A stretch of 64,000 bases of DNA from Trifolium pratense (lineage: Eukaryota > Streptophyta > Magnoliopsida > Fabales > Fabaceae): assembly GCF_020283565.1 (NCBI RefSeq), contig NC_060064.1, forward strand, positions 9,910,266-9,974,265, written 5' to 3'. A program made the translations under genes and the position numbers. Positions 24,557-37,335 of this stretch are shown here, piece after piece. Each line of letters opens with the position of its first letter. Positions within the stretch are counted from its first letter, which is position 1. Below the pieces are notes generated by a model. That model made no database searches and had not been told where the DNA came from. It saw only the letters and a program-made list of their open reading frames with translations.

Positions 24557-25092
24557 TAGTGTTTACAAAAGCTGCTTAGCAGTCTTATGTACATGTTAGT
24601 GTTGGTTAATCATATGATAATCCTGAAATTAGTCGTTACATTTTTTCTTCAAAAAATGCTAGATTGATGATGTTTTGTCTCTTGGATGGAATTTGTTACT
24701 TTTCTGATACTGTCTTCTGTAAGTTTTCATTTTTGTCAATGTGTTTTCTACAACTTCATTCTTTTTCCAATTTTTCTGTGTTAATAAAACCTACTCTCCC
24801 TGTCCCTTAAACTGAAGCATGTTTAATTGCAATGGTTTGTCCTAGTTAGTTATGTTCAAGCTTTTATATGTAATATCGTTAAATTGCCACTGATTGATAT
24901 CAATACAGTTTAAAAACAACTGCAAGAGAGATGTTAAATTGCCCTATTTGCGCGCGCCGCGCGGGCTTTCGGTAAGAGAATTTTTTTCCTTCGGAGATGG
25001 GGACGGATATCATACTCTGTATGGTCTTTATCTCTAATAAAATTACAGCAGAACTTTTTAAAAGTGTGATTGGAAACACTTTTTTTTTTTAT
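24557..25092 (+). other. 3' UTR and flank of the DUF3754 gene
   Basis: Contains AATAAA-like TTAATAAAACC near 24780 and a short GC-rich near-palindrome, GCGCGCGCCGCGCGGGC, near 24951-24967 in otherwise AT-rich DNA. No ORF. Confidence 0.4.
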
Positions 25093-25512
25093 AGTAAATC
25101 ACCAAATTGATCTATGTGTTTGTAACTCACTCTTAAATAGATCCTCACTCTTTCAATATTTCAAATTAGTTAATGTTTCTGTTAAACATTTTTGAATTTG
25201 GTCTCTTTGTTGACATTGATTTTCTAACACCATTAAATGCGCCGATGTAGTGTGTTAAGTGTTACATGGACAATGACATCACAAAATTTATGTGTTATAT
25301 AGTTGATGGTTAATTTAAACAACGACGGTTTGATAAAATTTTTTTGGTAAAAATAGGGAATAGTTTGACGGTAACTTCAAAATGTTAGAGACTATTTTGA
25401 TAGAAAGCGGACGAATACATGGACTTATTTGACAAGGCATGGACTAATTTAAGATATTGAAAGAGTCGGCAACCTACCTATTTGAGGGTAGACAAATCAA
25501 TTTAGTGGTTAC
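25093..25512. mobile_element. Fold-back element with about 75-bp inverted ends
   Basis: The left arm GTAAATCACCAAATTGATCT and right arm, inverted, GTAACCACTAAATTGATTTG match imperfectly over about 75 bp, including CTCTTTCAATAT and AAATTAGT. It is non-coding. TSD not resolved. Confidence 0.65.
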
Positions 25513-25784
25513 TCTACTTCTTTTATTATGTTACAACACTTCATGCAATAGAATTTATATTCCACCTTAAAGTGAAGTATCCGAGATTTCAAATCTCAGT
25601 CCTACATAAATCTGATGTCTCAACAAACACAACACTCTTCATATATTAGTTAAGTTCATGAATACTCTCCATATATTAGTTCTATTGCACTAATATTTAC
25701 CTATATAAAAAAAAGATGCAATGAGATTTCTCAAAATTGGGGTTGGGTGTTATGCTTCCTTTTTAATATATGTATATTTTCTTA

Positions 25785-26531
25785 GAGCATCTCCAATGGT
25801 GATACCACTTTGGGTATCATACATTAATAATAAGTGGTTCTTACAATGCCATATAATATTTATGCAACTCATATATATTTTGCTCCAATGATGATACCAC
25901 TTTTTGAGTATCATACATTAATAACAAGTGGTCCATTCTATATTTTTTTTTTATTTTGTCTAAATAAAAATAAAAATTATTTAATTGAATAAATACATAG
26001 ATAAATAAATTAATAATTAAATATAATGAGAAATACATGACAATAAATAAAAATTGGTAAAAAATGCATAAATATGACGGGAAATATATAATGAAAAATA
26101 TAATAATTAATTTTGATTTTTCACTTGTCCGAAACGCTCCCAAATGTGTTCCATGAGATCTGCTTAGAGTTGTCGATGATTTGTTTTTTCACGAATATGT
26201 GCTCTCCTTTGCATATATGAAAACTTATGAAATGAAAAGTGGCAAAGAAATAAAATATTCCTATATTAAAAAAAGAAAACCAAGATCAACAAGCATTGAA
26301 TGTCAACACTAATATTTGTGACATATATGGAAGCTATTCAATTGAATTTATATACCAAAAAAAAACATTAAATTGATGATACGGTACCTTATACGGTACC
26401 TTATTTAAGGTACCAGTATCATCAATTTTGATATCCTATGTGTCACGTCATGGAACTCCAATGATAAAAAAAATAAGGTACAATATCATTAGCCTATGAA
26501 ACTCTCTTAGATACATTTATTGGAGATGCTC
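25785..26531. mobile_element. PIF/Harbinger-type non-autonomous element, TTA TSD
   Basis: Ends GAGCATCTCCAATGG / inverse of GAGCATCTCCAATAA, flanked by TTA at 25782-25784 and 26532-26534. These are the classic plant Harbinger/Tourist terminus and 3-bp target. It is 747 bp with no transposase. The first 150 bp contain an internal direct repeat of the 'gataccactttgggtatcatacattaa' type, and a strong palindrome sits at about 26371-26425. Confidence 0.85.
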
Positions 26532-26868
26532 TTAATAATTTTTTTCTAATGTTGAGCAAAATCCAATCGAAGACTCATCTCTTTTTTTATTCTATTAGAT
26601 TAGATGCACAAGATGTTGTATTTGTTCATATCTAAATATTAGTTGATTCGTATACCAAAAAAAAAAAAAATTAGTTGATTCTGTTGATAAGGAGTTGCCT
26701 CACACTCTAGGAGAACACGAGTTTAACTTTGATTGTCGGTGTGAGACCATCTTTGATGGATGATTCATAAACGTTCTTTGAACTTTAAAATTTGTTCTGA
26801 CTCTAAAATTTGTTTTGACTCTGATAAGCTCGTGAGACTTAATTCACCTAAATTTAATAAATAAAAAA

Positions 26869-27048
26869 GGAAAATACTAAACAATGTCCTCCATACACTA
26901 GTTAAACATATAAATAAGGAAATTTTGTCTTGAAAATTGTGTATTCAATACATTAAAAGTATAAAAAGTTATCTTACCAACATTAACTTTTTCTTTTATT
27001 TCTATTTTTGGTATGCTTAATTAATGTCCGGAATTGTTTAGCATGACC
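26869..27048. mobile_element. MITE related to 40884-41079
   Basis: The left end GGAAAATACTAAACAATGTCC resembles GGAAAATGCTAAACAGTGCC of the better preserved copy, and the right end is the inverse of GGTCATGCTAAACAATTCC. The body matches around 'actagttaa' and 'attgtgtattcaat'. The flanks are A-rich, so no clean TSD is visible. Confidence 0.6.
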
Positions 27049-28052
27049 AAAATAATATATACTTATGTACAAAATAAGACCTGAAAAAGTTGGCCGGGTA
27101 AAATTTAAGTATGGGTAGGTAAACAAATTTAACATATCTTTGTTTGACTTATGGAGCATTGAGATTTTTCAAATCTAGAAAAAGATTAGAATTTTAACAA
27201 TTTACTCATTCAAAATCAAGTTTGGATAAGAGATCGATATTTGAGAAGAGACTTTAGGATGTGGGAATTGCAAATATGCAAATGACTATGCTAGAAGTTA
27301 ATTAAAACATGTAATAGACTGAATTATCATTCATATCCATAACAAGATGCAAAAGGAATAGACTAAACTCTTCTCCATATCATTTCATCTGTCAATACAA
27401 GATTATATTAACATTGCGTAACAAAAAAAATTGTAACAAATCAATATCATAATTCGGAAGAACACTTCCAGACAATGCGAAAAGAAAATATTTAGTCTCG
27501 CGTGCGTCTAGAAGTATACTTCCGATTAAGGGTACATTTGAGAAAAAAAAATCAGTTAAATATTTTTTTGAAAGAAAGGGAAGAAGCAACACCTAGTAGA
27601 ATATTCTTCAACAATTTAGTTTAAAATTACCAGTGGTCCAATTCCTAGATATTCCTAAGACAAAACTTCATAGAACATGATGATATAGTTGAATGAAATA
27701 AGAATATAAAGGACTATTCAGTTGTTCAACAGTGATCAAAATTTGTTGGCTACATTACATGTGACTCGATAATATTATTTATATGATATTTTAAAAATCA
27801 CTTCCATATTGATAATTGATATTCTCAACTTGCAATTTGGCTCCCAGTGATTCCTATCCTTACTCAAGATGCTTGCATGCATGACTGAACAATTTACACT
27901 TTAAAGACATTACTTATTGTGTATTTGATTATTTTAATATGTTGATTATTTTATTGAACAACTTGCCAATTATTAACACTGGCACTAAAAGTTAGGTGAT
28001 CATTATCATACTCAATAATTAAAATTACCATATTGTCCACAAACCCTAACTC
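27049..28052. other. Intergenic, no feature seen
   Basis: AT-rich; no supported ORF, inverted repeat or RNA gene. Confidence 0.5.
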
Positions 28053-28172
28053 AAGTTCCAAAAATGCCGAAATTATTGGGTCGGATGTCTCATGACGGGT
28101 TTGAACTCCAGTTCTTCCGCTTTGTGTCTATGAATTTTTAATGGTTTATCATTTCGTCTATCTAAAAAAAAC
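28053..28172 (+). mobile_element. tRNA-derived SINE, family B
   Basis: Reads 'aaaaatgccgaaattattgg', a B-box-like GGGTTTGAACTCC, 'gctttgtgtctatgaatttt', 'tcatttcgtctatct' and an A8 tail. Aligns with 670-787 and 41430-41560. Confidence 0.65.
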
Positions 28173-28970
28173 AATTCTATGATACTAGATTAAGAGATGC
28201 ATTGTAAAACTATTTAATTGTAAATGTAAAATAAAAATAACTTTTTTTGTCTAGGAAAAATTAAGCCTTCTTTACTTAGTGAAAATATTTTCTATTTTCA
28301 TTTCTTAAAATTAATGTTAACTTTATTCACTAAAATGGATATACTAGACTCTTGAAGTTGAAGTGAACAATTGCGTACATTTTGTTTTTTTTTTACAAAC
28401 AACAACTCATAATTTCATTATTCAATAAATGAATAATACAAAGAGATAACATCTCAAAAGTATTACATACATTTTTAAATTGTGAAAATGTTAAATATAA
28501 GTCATTATTTTCAAAAACACATCATCTCTAACTAGCATTTTTTCTTGTTTCTACCACAATTGCTCATTTTGTAAATTTAATATCTTCTTATATTAACAAA
28601 TTAAAATAATGTTTTAGAAAATAAAAACAGAAAATATTTTTCATTTTTCAATCATTTATAAACACAACGCGTTTGAAGAATTGAATTAACCGATGTTTTG
28701 GTGTATTTCTAATGTGACAGGTGCAGTCCCTACTTTCCATTTACATGTTGGAACTAAAAAAACAAAAAAAGAAACAATGTCGAGAATATTCTATTGTCCC
28801 CCACAAGATCATTAATTGCTCCAAGTTTTTTAGTTTTTACATCAATATGTGACAACTACATTCACACCTTTGGGTAGATTTGGACAAAGAAGTGATACGC
28901 AATTTTGGTATCTATAATCTATAATATGTAAATATGTAATAAATCAGACATATTTCTCTTTCTCTCTCCT
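28173..28970. other. Intergenic, no feature seen
   Basis: AT-rich sequence with no supported gene, and CT-rich towards its right end. Confidence 0.5.
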
Positions 28971-28974
28971 CTCC

Positions 28975-29246
28975 TCATTCAACCTCATTCCTCACATTTA
29001 ATTCCCTTTCTCATTGTCATTCACGTTAATTGATCATTCCTCACATTTATTTCCCTTTCTCATTCTCATTCACGTTAATTGATTCAACATTTAATAGTGG
29101 ATTTGTCTAATTATTCCCCTATTCAATTTTGTCCATATCATGTTATCGTTTACTATTATTAAGGATCGCATCAATTTACCATTTAATAGTGGATTTGTCC
29201 ATATCATGTTATCGTTTCCTATTATTAAGGATCGCACCAATTTTGA
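28975..29246. repeat. Two adjacent local tandem duplications
   Basis: The segment around 'attcctcacatttaattccc' with 'cattcacgttaattgat' occurs twice, about 50 bp apart (28988-29085). The segment 'atttaatagtggatttgtc' with 'catatcatgttatcgttt' and 'attattaaggatcgca' then occurs twice (29088-29237). Both look like recent slippage or unequal exchange. Confidence 0.8.
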
Positions 29247-29874
29247 CTAATAATATTAATGATAGTTTTTGTATATATGTTAATTAAAATAATGAGTAAA
29301 CCATTCAAGTTGGTCAAACAATCATTAATCTCTCCAATTCCGTTTATGGTATTAGTATTACTATTTTACTATTATTATTATTATAGTAGGATTTTATTTT
29401 TTGACAAATATTAAAAATTTAATTGACTAGCAAACACTAAATAAAAAAATTACGAGTTTATGATGATGCATGTTTTGGTTGTTATTGTCACACAGCCTTG
29501 ATATATGGTACTTTATGCCACACAAAATTCAAATATTCTCATAAAATTGTCACATGGCATAAGGAAATGAATTTTCTTCTATGAATGATTTGACATTAAT
29601 TTCTCATATGCAAATTTATTAAATGGTTGATCAATGTATAGTTGTGACCAAATTGTTCCTCTTCATGATTATATTTATCACATTAATTATTTGATCTTTA
29701 TTTTTTTTGTTTTTTGTAACCGGATAACATTTTAGCAACTCGAGGGGTACCAATCATTACAGCATTTTTTTGCATTCACATGAATAAAGGGGATTTTTCT
29801 TTTTTTTACAATATAAATGAAGGCATTTTTTTTAAAAACAAAATAAAGGATAAAGGGATGTTAAAACTTTTTTT
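29247..29874. other. Intergenic, no feature seen
   Basis: AT-rich with a short (TTA)n run near 29370-29385. No gene supported. Confidence 0.5.
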
Positions 29875-30873
29875 GACTTAAATACACTTTTGATCCCCCT
29901 ATTTTCAAAAAAATGAAGTTTTGGTCCCCCTATTTTAAAAACCAACTTTTTAGTCCCCCAATTTTAATTTTTTTTTTAGTTTTGATCCCCCATTCTATTT
30001 TAAGGCTAATTTTGTTGATGCGGCATTGTCACTAATGCATATCAGCGTCCACGTGGACAAATTTAATATCCATGTCATTATTTGTTTTTAATTCAATAAA
30101 ACTTATTTTGTAAAATAATTTAATTAAACCTAAGAAAGTTCATTAAAATAAAAAATCCAAAAATTCACAACCTCTAATTTATTAAACCTAAGAAAAAACA
30201 ATCACAACATGGACATGATCCTCTTTGATTCATATCAAACAATTGCATATTGAAAGCAAGTTTTGTGTTTCAAGAACCTTCAACTTTCATCATCATCCAA
30301 CTTTATATAAAACCAATCTAGAATTAAACTTCAAACTTAAAACAATTTTTGGGTTTTCATTCAAACTCATCCAAAGTCATAGATAGTTTAAAGAGTATGA
30401 GTAATTTCTATTGAAACACAAAATCATCTCTAATTTCTTTTCGTTTTTAAAAATCCAAAAATTGTTGAGTTTGAACGGGGATTGGTGAAATCCATAAGGA
30501 AGGATTCTCTCCGACGGTGAATAAAATTCTAGTAGTTGAAGGTTTGATAATTAGGGTTTCAAATTTTATATTTTATAAGATTTAACAATTATTATTTCAG
30601 TTGAATATATAATTCTAATAATTAAAATATTTTATAAATAAAGTTGTATTGAATTTAAAAATATATAATAATGACATGGATATTAAATTTGTCCACATGA
30701 ATGTTGCCACATCATTAGTTACAAGGTCACATCAACAAAATTAACCCCAAAATAGGATGGGGGATCAAAACTCAAAAAAAATGAAAATAGGGGGACTAAA
30801 AAGTTGGTTTTTAAAATAGGGGGACCAAAACTTCATTTTTTTGAAAATAGGGGGACAAAATTGCATTTAAGCC
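29875..30873. mobile_element. 1.0-kb fold-back Mutator-like element, 9-bp TSD
   Basis: Very long inverted ends of about 200 bp, starting GACTTAAATACACTTTTGAT and, inverted, GGCTTAAATGCAATTTTGTC. Both continue with the 'ccccctattttc' and 'ttttagtccccc' blocks and, further in, 'tccacgtggacaaatttaatatccatg'-type sequence. Identical 9-bp flanks ACTTTTTTT lie at 29866-29874 and 30874-30882, though these are low complexity. There is no transposase. The centre is AT-rich. Confidence 0.8.
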
Positions 30874-33800
30874 ACTTTTTTTTAAGCAAAAGGGAAGTTA
30901 AAACTTAAAACCGTGTATAACGAAAAAAAACTTAAAACCGTGTATATATTATAATTATAAAAGAAATTATAATAAAAGAAATAAAACGAATATGCCAAAT
31001 TCATTGTGAATAAGTAATAAGTAATTAGCCTTTATTAGTTTATTACCATTTATCTCTTACCATTGATATGTGATATGATCCACAAATCACGATCAATTAA
31101 ATATTAAATAGTTAATTTTTTTTATTGTGTTGTTTTCATCATGTCTCTATTAATCTTATTTTGCTATAAATATAGCTTTTAATCGTAAATATTTGTTGCA
31201 AAATATTGATCTTGCTTTAACCAATTTCAATTTTTCTTTCTCACAAATTTCATTTTTTTTTTCTTGCTTTTTAATTCTATCTATAATTATTTTTTGCGTA
31301 TTGATTCTTTGTTTTGAGTTTGTTTGTTTATTTGATCTTTTATTAGAATGTTCAAAGTTGCAGGTTAAAATCGACCAACATGACACAATGAAAGATCTAT
31401 CATAAGGTAAGTGGTGATAGTTTAGTGTCAATAATTAAGATTATTATATGCATCGGTTATTAAGATCATCACACATGAAAAAAATGGTGATAGTTTAGTG
31501 TCAATAGTGATAGTTTTAATCCTTCTAAAAGTAATACCCATGAAGTTTTCTTCATTCAAGGATCCCAGGACCACTTGATCAAGCTAAATGCTTTATGATT
31601 TATATATGTTCCTATAAGATCAATATTTTCTTTATCAGTGTGTAATCTTCATTTTCAAAGGATTGTTTTAAAAAAAATACAACGCTTTTGACTTTCTCTT
31701 GCTTTAAAGAGAAATTTATATTTTCATACAAAAAAACTTATAACTAAATTAAGAGAATGAATAAACGGCAATGTAAATTTATAAAATAGCCGTTCAAATA
31801 AGGTACTAATTTTAATTTATGAATATATATGTATAATTTTTTATTTATTTAAAATATAATTAATGACATTGATCATCAAGGTACTAATTTTAATTTTTAA
31901 TTCTATTTTATATGCAGATTCGTTTGGTAGAATGATGATGGTCTCATCTAAGGCACGAATTCAAGACACTGAATAGTAGTCTTTTACCTTATTTTTTTTT
32001 AGTTGTGTTTTTCAATTTGCTACTTATACATTTTAGAGATTTATGTTCAACTGTTGCAATGTAATGTAACTTGATTAATGATGTAGACATATATAACTTT
32101 TCTTTAATTTCAATGCTTTTGTCGAATGCATTATTTATGATAATTTTTTATGGCATAAGGTAATTTTATTAATCAAGACATAAGGTATATATGCTAAAAT
32201 CGTAACACACACCATCCAATAAGGTCATATAATAGAAAATTAAAAGAAAAGGATCCCATCACAGTACACCGTGTTGCTGGAGCTAAACAACAATAACCCC
32301 AAATTTTTTTAAAACTCAAAATTAGAAAATTATGTCGCGCAATTAAATAACTGAAGACTATTAATGTGTACGATTAAATAATAAAAAATTATGTCCGCAA
32401 TTTGTGACTAATTTTTTGGGTCGTGTTAACCTTAGAATACATGTTAAGAATTCAAAGATCAAAATATTCTCTTACGTTTGTGCATTTCATTTATGAAAAT
32501 TTAAAAGTTGAATTAACTGCATGAATTCAACAACAGACGTTCAGCTCATTAAAAGTCCTGTAATCGCTCCATTTTTTCAATCGGATGGTCCATATCAAAC
32601 TAACAGTTGACCGATCCTATAATCCTGCTATTTTCATTTTGGTCTGTCATTCATTTGATATTAATTGCCAATATTGAAATAATTAATAGTTAATTCTAAA
32701 AACAAGGTGATAAAATATACAATGAAACCGTGTCAATTAAAGAATGCATATTTCTCTTGATTCTTCTATACATTTTTTAACGCATGACATCTCAAAAAAA
32801 GGTATTAGAACATTTATCAATTATAGAAATATGTGTATTATAGATGTATATATGTTGTTTATTTACAAGACCAAATACAAAAAATACAAAATAAACATAG
32901 TAATAATTTAGTGAACTAATTAGTAATATCAAAAACAGATCTTTATTAAGAAAAAATGCAAACATTTGAATGATCCGGTCTAATTTAATGACTATAAATA
33001 AATAAATTTTGGTCTAATTTAAAAATATTCAAATTAAAATGATTTGATACACCACAATTTTAAGTAGTCAACAAAACATTTTAAATTGAAAAAACAAGAA
33101 AAAAAATGTATCACTAGACTACTATTTAGGTAACTTATCAATACTTGATTCAATAATTTAAGAACAATTAATCTTTAATTTTGAATTTGTGAATTTGAAA
33201 TGTATCCTTCCTTTTTTCAAAAAAAGAGAAGAAGTTGTATCCTTCCTAATATATATCTTTGTGCATAATATATACGTCTGGTGCTCATGTTTTTCTATCC
33301 CTTCTCTTTTTTTCTTTCTTTGATTTCTAAAATTTATTCTAATTTCTGATTTCTATTTCTAATTTTTCATTGTTTCTTTTGTAGGAGTTGCCGATCTCTT
33401 CCACATCAACACCTCCAATGTGCTATAGGTTGTTTATCATCGATTATCAAAATTTTCCTCATCTTTGTTTTGTGTTTTTTATTATTTTGTCCATAAAAAT
33501 TATGTGTATTTCTTCTTTCTTTTTTGAGGAGATGTGTATTTCTTTTTTATTGTGGAATTTTGTGGTTTGCATGTGTGCTATGTATATCTAATTATGGGTT
33601 GATTTTTCATTTTTTATATTGGTAGTCTTTTTTAACACTGATCTTATTTTTGGGATCATATTGGTTGATTTCATGCATATTAACAGATATTTGGTAATTT
33701 GCTTAGAGATGATTATACATGTATCCACAAACATATGTAGCTTATGCCTATATATATATACACACACACGTGTATCTGACCGAAATATGAAACAAAGAAA

Positions 33801-35673
33801 CAAAATATAGATGTAATCAGTTAATGTTAGCATGTCTCTTTAGTTTTTCTACTACTTTGTTTAAGTGTCTAAACTCAATTTTTATTCCATTATTTTTACC
33901 GCATTCAGTTTATAACAAATACTATTTAATAACATTTTGCTGTTTAAAAAAAAATTCTAACAAGCCAGCTATAATGTGCAATGGTAGAGAGCTCCTACCT
34001 GGCTAACTTTGAGCCAATTAAGTATAGATGAACTTGAATACGCTCATATGCAATGGTAGAGAGCCACTAACTTTTAAATTGTTATTTGAGGACACACTTC
34101 CAAAATATGTATATACTGGTATTTGAGTTTTCATTTACCTTTATTGTACCTCTTCCTTTGATAATGTATATTGTGCTTTATTAATTGTTTCAATGTCTTT
34201 GAATTGGAAATAGAACCAATTCTCAGTAATGATGGGCTATACACTAACATGGAAACAAGGTAGATGACATGTAAATAAAAATGCATTCCATGATGCTTTA
34301 GGTAAATAAAAATGCATTTCATGATGGGCTATACACCGGATGATTTCATATCATGCTATGCTACTGCCATTTAGATATATTCTTTTGTTTTCTTCTTTCC
34401 TTTTTTTAAAACATGATTTGTATTTTTTTTATTTGCGCAACCTTGACTATTTTTTTAGAGATATACAATAACATATTTCTAATTCCACAACAATCACGGG
34501 CTATGGAACATCTGATTAAAATAATATTAAATTTGTTAATTTCGTGCTAACATAATTCTTTTTGAAATGTGTAGCTTTGTTCCACATGAAACTTTTTTGT
34601 TGTGCGAGTAAATCTTATGTATCAACTAATAGGAAAGTTTCAAAAGTATATTGTCAAATGATAATGCTATATCTTTAATTTATATATGAGATGACCCTCC
34701 CATTTTCAATTTCCAAGGATTTACTCATATTCTATCCATGACTCAATTTCAGATTTTAATGGCATTTTAGATTTTACTGTTGTTGTTTCTCAAGTTTAAT
34801 GCAAAGGGCTCGCCGATGTTATTTTCAAATACATTCAAGCCTGACGAGGAATTCATTTTTGGTCTAGCATTGTTTCTGAATGTTAGTATATGTCTATAAA
34901 ATATTTGTGGTATTATTAAGTGGTTGACTGATGTCACTAGATTTACCCTATGTGAAGTTGTTTTTCCTATTGAATATATAAGTGAAGTGATAATATATGA
35001 GAACTACATATTGTAATGTCTCCGCGTATATTTATTATGAGTTATCGATTTTGGCTTAGTTTTTACATTTAAAATTTGTTGATCAATGCAAAGTTGTAAA
35101 AAGAAAATTATTGCAAACCATATTTTTAAAATTGATAGTGATTAAGCTAAAGTGGTTAATCAACTTCATCTAAAATGAAAACATTTGGAAAAATTTAAGT
35201 TGGATTCCTATATTTTTAAAATTGATAGTGATTTCAATTTTGTCATATAAACTTGCAAAAATATATATGATGATGATGTCAACATCGATCTACAGCGATG
35301 ATAATTTCATAATTTGTGAAAAAATTAACTATTGAATTGATTGATGAGCAGACATGATTTCCTATTTCTCAAAAAATGAATAGAACAAAACCATTGTTGC
35401 ACCAAACATCTTTGAGTGAGCTCCTTTGTCTCTATTTTTTTTTACAATCCCGTTTACCCCTTTTTATTTAAAATAAAATATAGTAATGCATGTTTAATTA
35501 AACTCTCTTAATAAAACAAAGTCTAGCTCACTCTTCATAAAAATAAAAATTTGGTCCGTCTATTCCAAAATATCATTTTTTTTGTCACAAATTAATTTTT
35601 GTTTTGGAATTTTAGTCATTTTTTAATGATACGACATGTCATTTCTAATGTGAAAAGAGGGTTCATGTTGCTT

Positions 35674-35750
<77 letters not shown>

Positions 35751-36009
35751 CAAACATTGTATTAATAAGGAGTACAAATTTTACGTTATAATTTTCTTTT
35801 TTAAAACTAATTTTATACCGTTAATCAATTTTAACCATGTATTTCATCAAATCATTCCACTACATCCCACTTCAATTATATGACATGGAAAAATTTTAGA
35901 TTCCTATTAGATGTCAATGTAAAATTAATTTACACCGACAGAGCATATTCGTTAAACTCTTTTTAATTATAAAAAATTTAATATTAATATGTTATTTTTT
36001 AATTGCATT
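30874..36009. other. Long AT-rich intergenic stretch, possibly Helitron body
   Basis: No supported gene. A few exon-like pieces are bounded by splice consensus (for example 31919-31976 after TATGCAG, and 33385-33429), but none gives a recognisable peptide. Small direct repeats ('gcaatggtagagag', 'aaataaaaatgcatt', 'gatgggctatacac') lie between 33970 and 34335. The right end is a Helitron terminus, so part of this stretch may be a Helitron whose 5' end I could not place. Confidence 0.35.
35679..35749. repeat. (AT)n microsatellite
   Basis: About 35 uninterrupted TA units. Confidence 0.95.
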
Positions 36010-36042
36010 TTTACCCGTGCTTGGCACGGGTCCGGATACTAG
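36010..36042 (+). mobile_element. Helitron 3' terminus
   Basis: A hairpin with arms ACCCGTGC/GCACGGGT and loop TTG, followed after 9 bases by CTAG and then T. A GC hairpin about 10 nt from a CTRR end with insertion before T is the Helitron 3' signature. It is the same design as 62671-62700. The matching 5' TC end upstream was not identified. Confidence 0.7.
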
Positions 36043-36596
36043 TTTCTTTTATAGTGACACTCATCTCAAACCAAACATTTTTTTAAGAATAATGACAATT
36101 ACTTCATCACCAAGTAATTAATGAATTTTGGAAAAAAAAATTCATATTTCCCATGTGGTCACATAAAAAATACCTTCCAAAAATGTCTAAAAAATCATAA
36201 TGGCACATACCAAAAAATGACCTCATAAGATGCAAGCAAAATGCATCTAGTAATTACTCCACCTACATTCTTCACATGGTGCCAAAAGATACTGTTGGCA
36301 AAGCACAAATGTGAAAGGAAGAACATTGTTTTTCATTTGGTATGAACAGCTCATAAGTTTGCTATTATATGATGTGAATGAGATTCCTAATGATGAGTTT
36401 TGTAGTTGCTGGAATTGTAACCTTTTTGTATGTCATCTGTACAACACATGAAAAATGTTTGTATCAATAATTGAAGTTTAATATGAATGATTAGCATAAT
36501 AATAAAATATTCACAATATAGGTAGGCATAATAAAGTTGTTGAGAATTTTAGTGAACTTTTTAGAGTAATAATAACGTGTTAGGCGTCCCTGAAGG

Positions 36597-36700
36597 AGTA
36601 GCTCAGTGGTACGAGGGATGAGACACAAAACGAGTTTTATATAGGAGGTTCACGGTTCGATCTCAGCTACTAACATTTCTGATTTCCCTCTCCCCCTATT
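36597..36700 (+). mobile_element. tRNA-derived SINE, family D
   Basis: A-box-like GAGTAGCTCAGTGGTACGAG and B-box GGTTCACGGTTCGATCTC, spaced about 45 bp apart as in Pol III promoters, then a pyrimidine-rich body. It is not a functional tRNA because no cloverleaf closes. Confidence 0.55.
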
Positions 36701-36725
36701 TAGTAATGTCATAATATTATTGTGC

Positions 36726-36962
36726 GAGAGCCAACGCGGATTGGCGCAAGTGGTCATGAATCTAGAATTGAAATCTCATATTTTCAATGGACGTGATTTC
36801 GATTCCTTCTGAAGCCACTAAAAATTTCGCTTGGTGTACAACCCTTCTCAGGCGCTAAGTTTTCGGCCTGTGCAGCAACTGTACCATTGGCGGCCTGACC
36901 TATATAGGCTGTAGTAAATGGGTGCATCTCCATACTACGATTTTTTTTTCTCATAAAAAACA
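36726..36962 (+). mobile_element. tRNA-derived SINE, family E
   Basis: A-box-like GGATTGGCGCAAGTGGTC and B-box-like GATTTCGATTCC. The body contains 'cttggtgtacaacccttctc' and 'ggcggcctgacctatataggc', and ends with a T-run then ATAAAAAAC. It lies downstream of the receptor-kinase stop, in the other orientation. Confidence 0.55.
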
Positions 36963-37335
36963 ATATAAACATGAGAGAGTCAAACTTTTGTCTCAGTTAA
37001 TCTCTTTTTTGAGATGAGATACTCAGAATGTGGATACAACAGAGAAAGGTCACAAAAGTCGAATAGAATCTTAAGAGATTGGCATCAAACAGAATGAAAC
37101 AGGCAAACAACAATTATAAGTATGCGACTAGATATTAGGAAAATGGACTAAATTTGCATACATGGAAGAGCATATCTTGATAATAAAGACTTAAATCAGT
37201 GCATTGAAAACTAATATCAGAATGATAAGATAAAGTTGCAAGAGTAGATTATGTAAGATCACTCACCTAAGTCAGAATTTACAAGCTACCAAAAGCGGCA
37301 TTCCTTTGCTGTTCTGTACGATTTGCTGAAAGTTT
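36963..37335 (-). other. 3' UTR/flank of the receptor kinase gene
   Basis: No ORF. This is probably the kinase 3' UTR on the minus strand, but no firm poly(A) signal is assigned. Confidence 0.4.

Noticed and set aside
24951..24967. Helitron hairpin in the DUF3754 3' flank
   Set aside because: It is GC-rich and palindromic, but no CTRR end follows on either strand.
36597..36665. tRNA gene (A and B boxes)
   Set aside because: No closing acceptor stem or anticodon arm; the boxes fit a tRNA-derived SINE.
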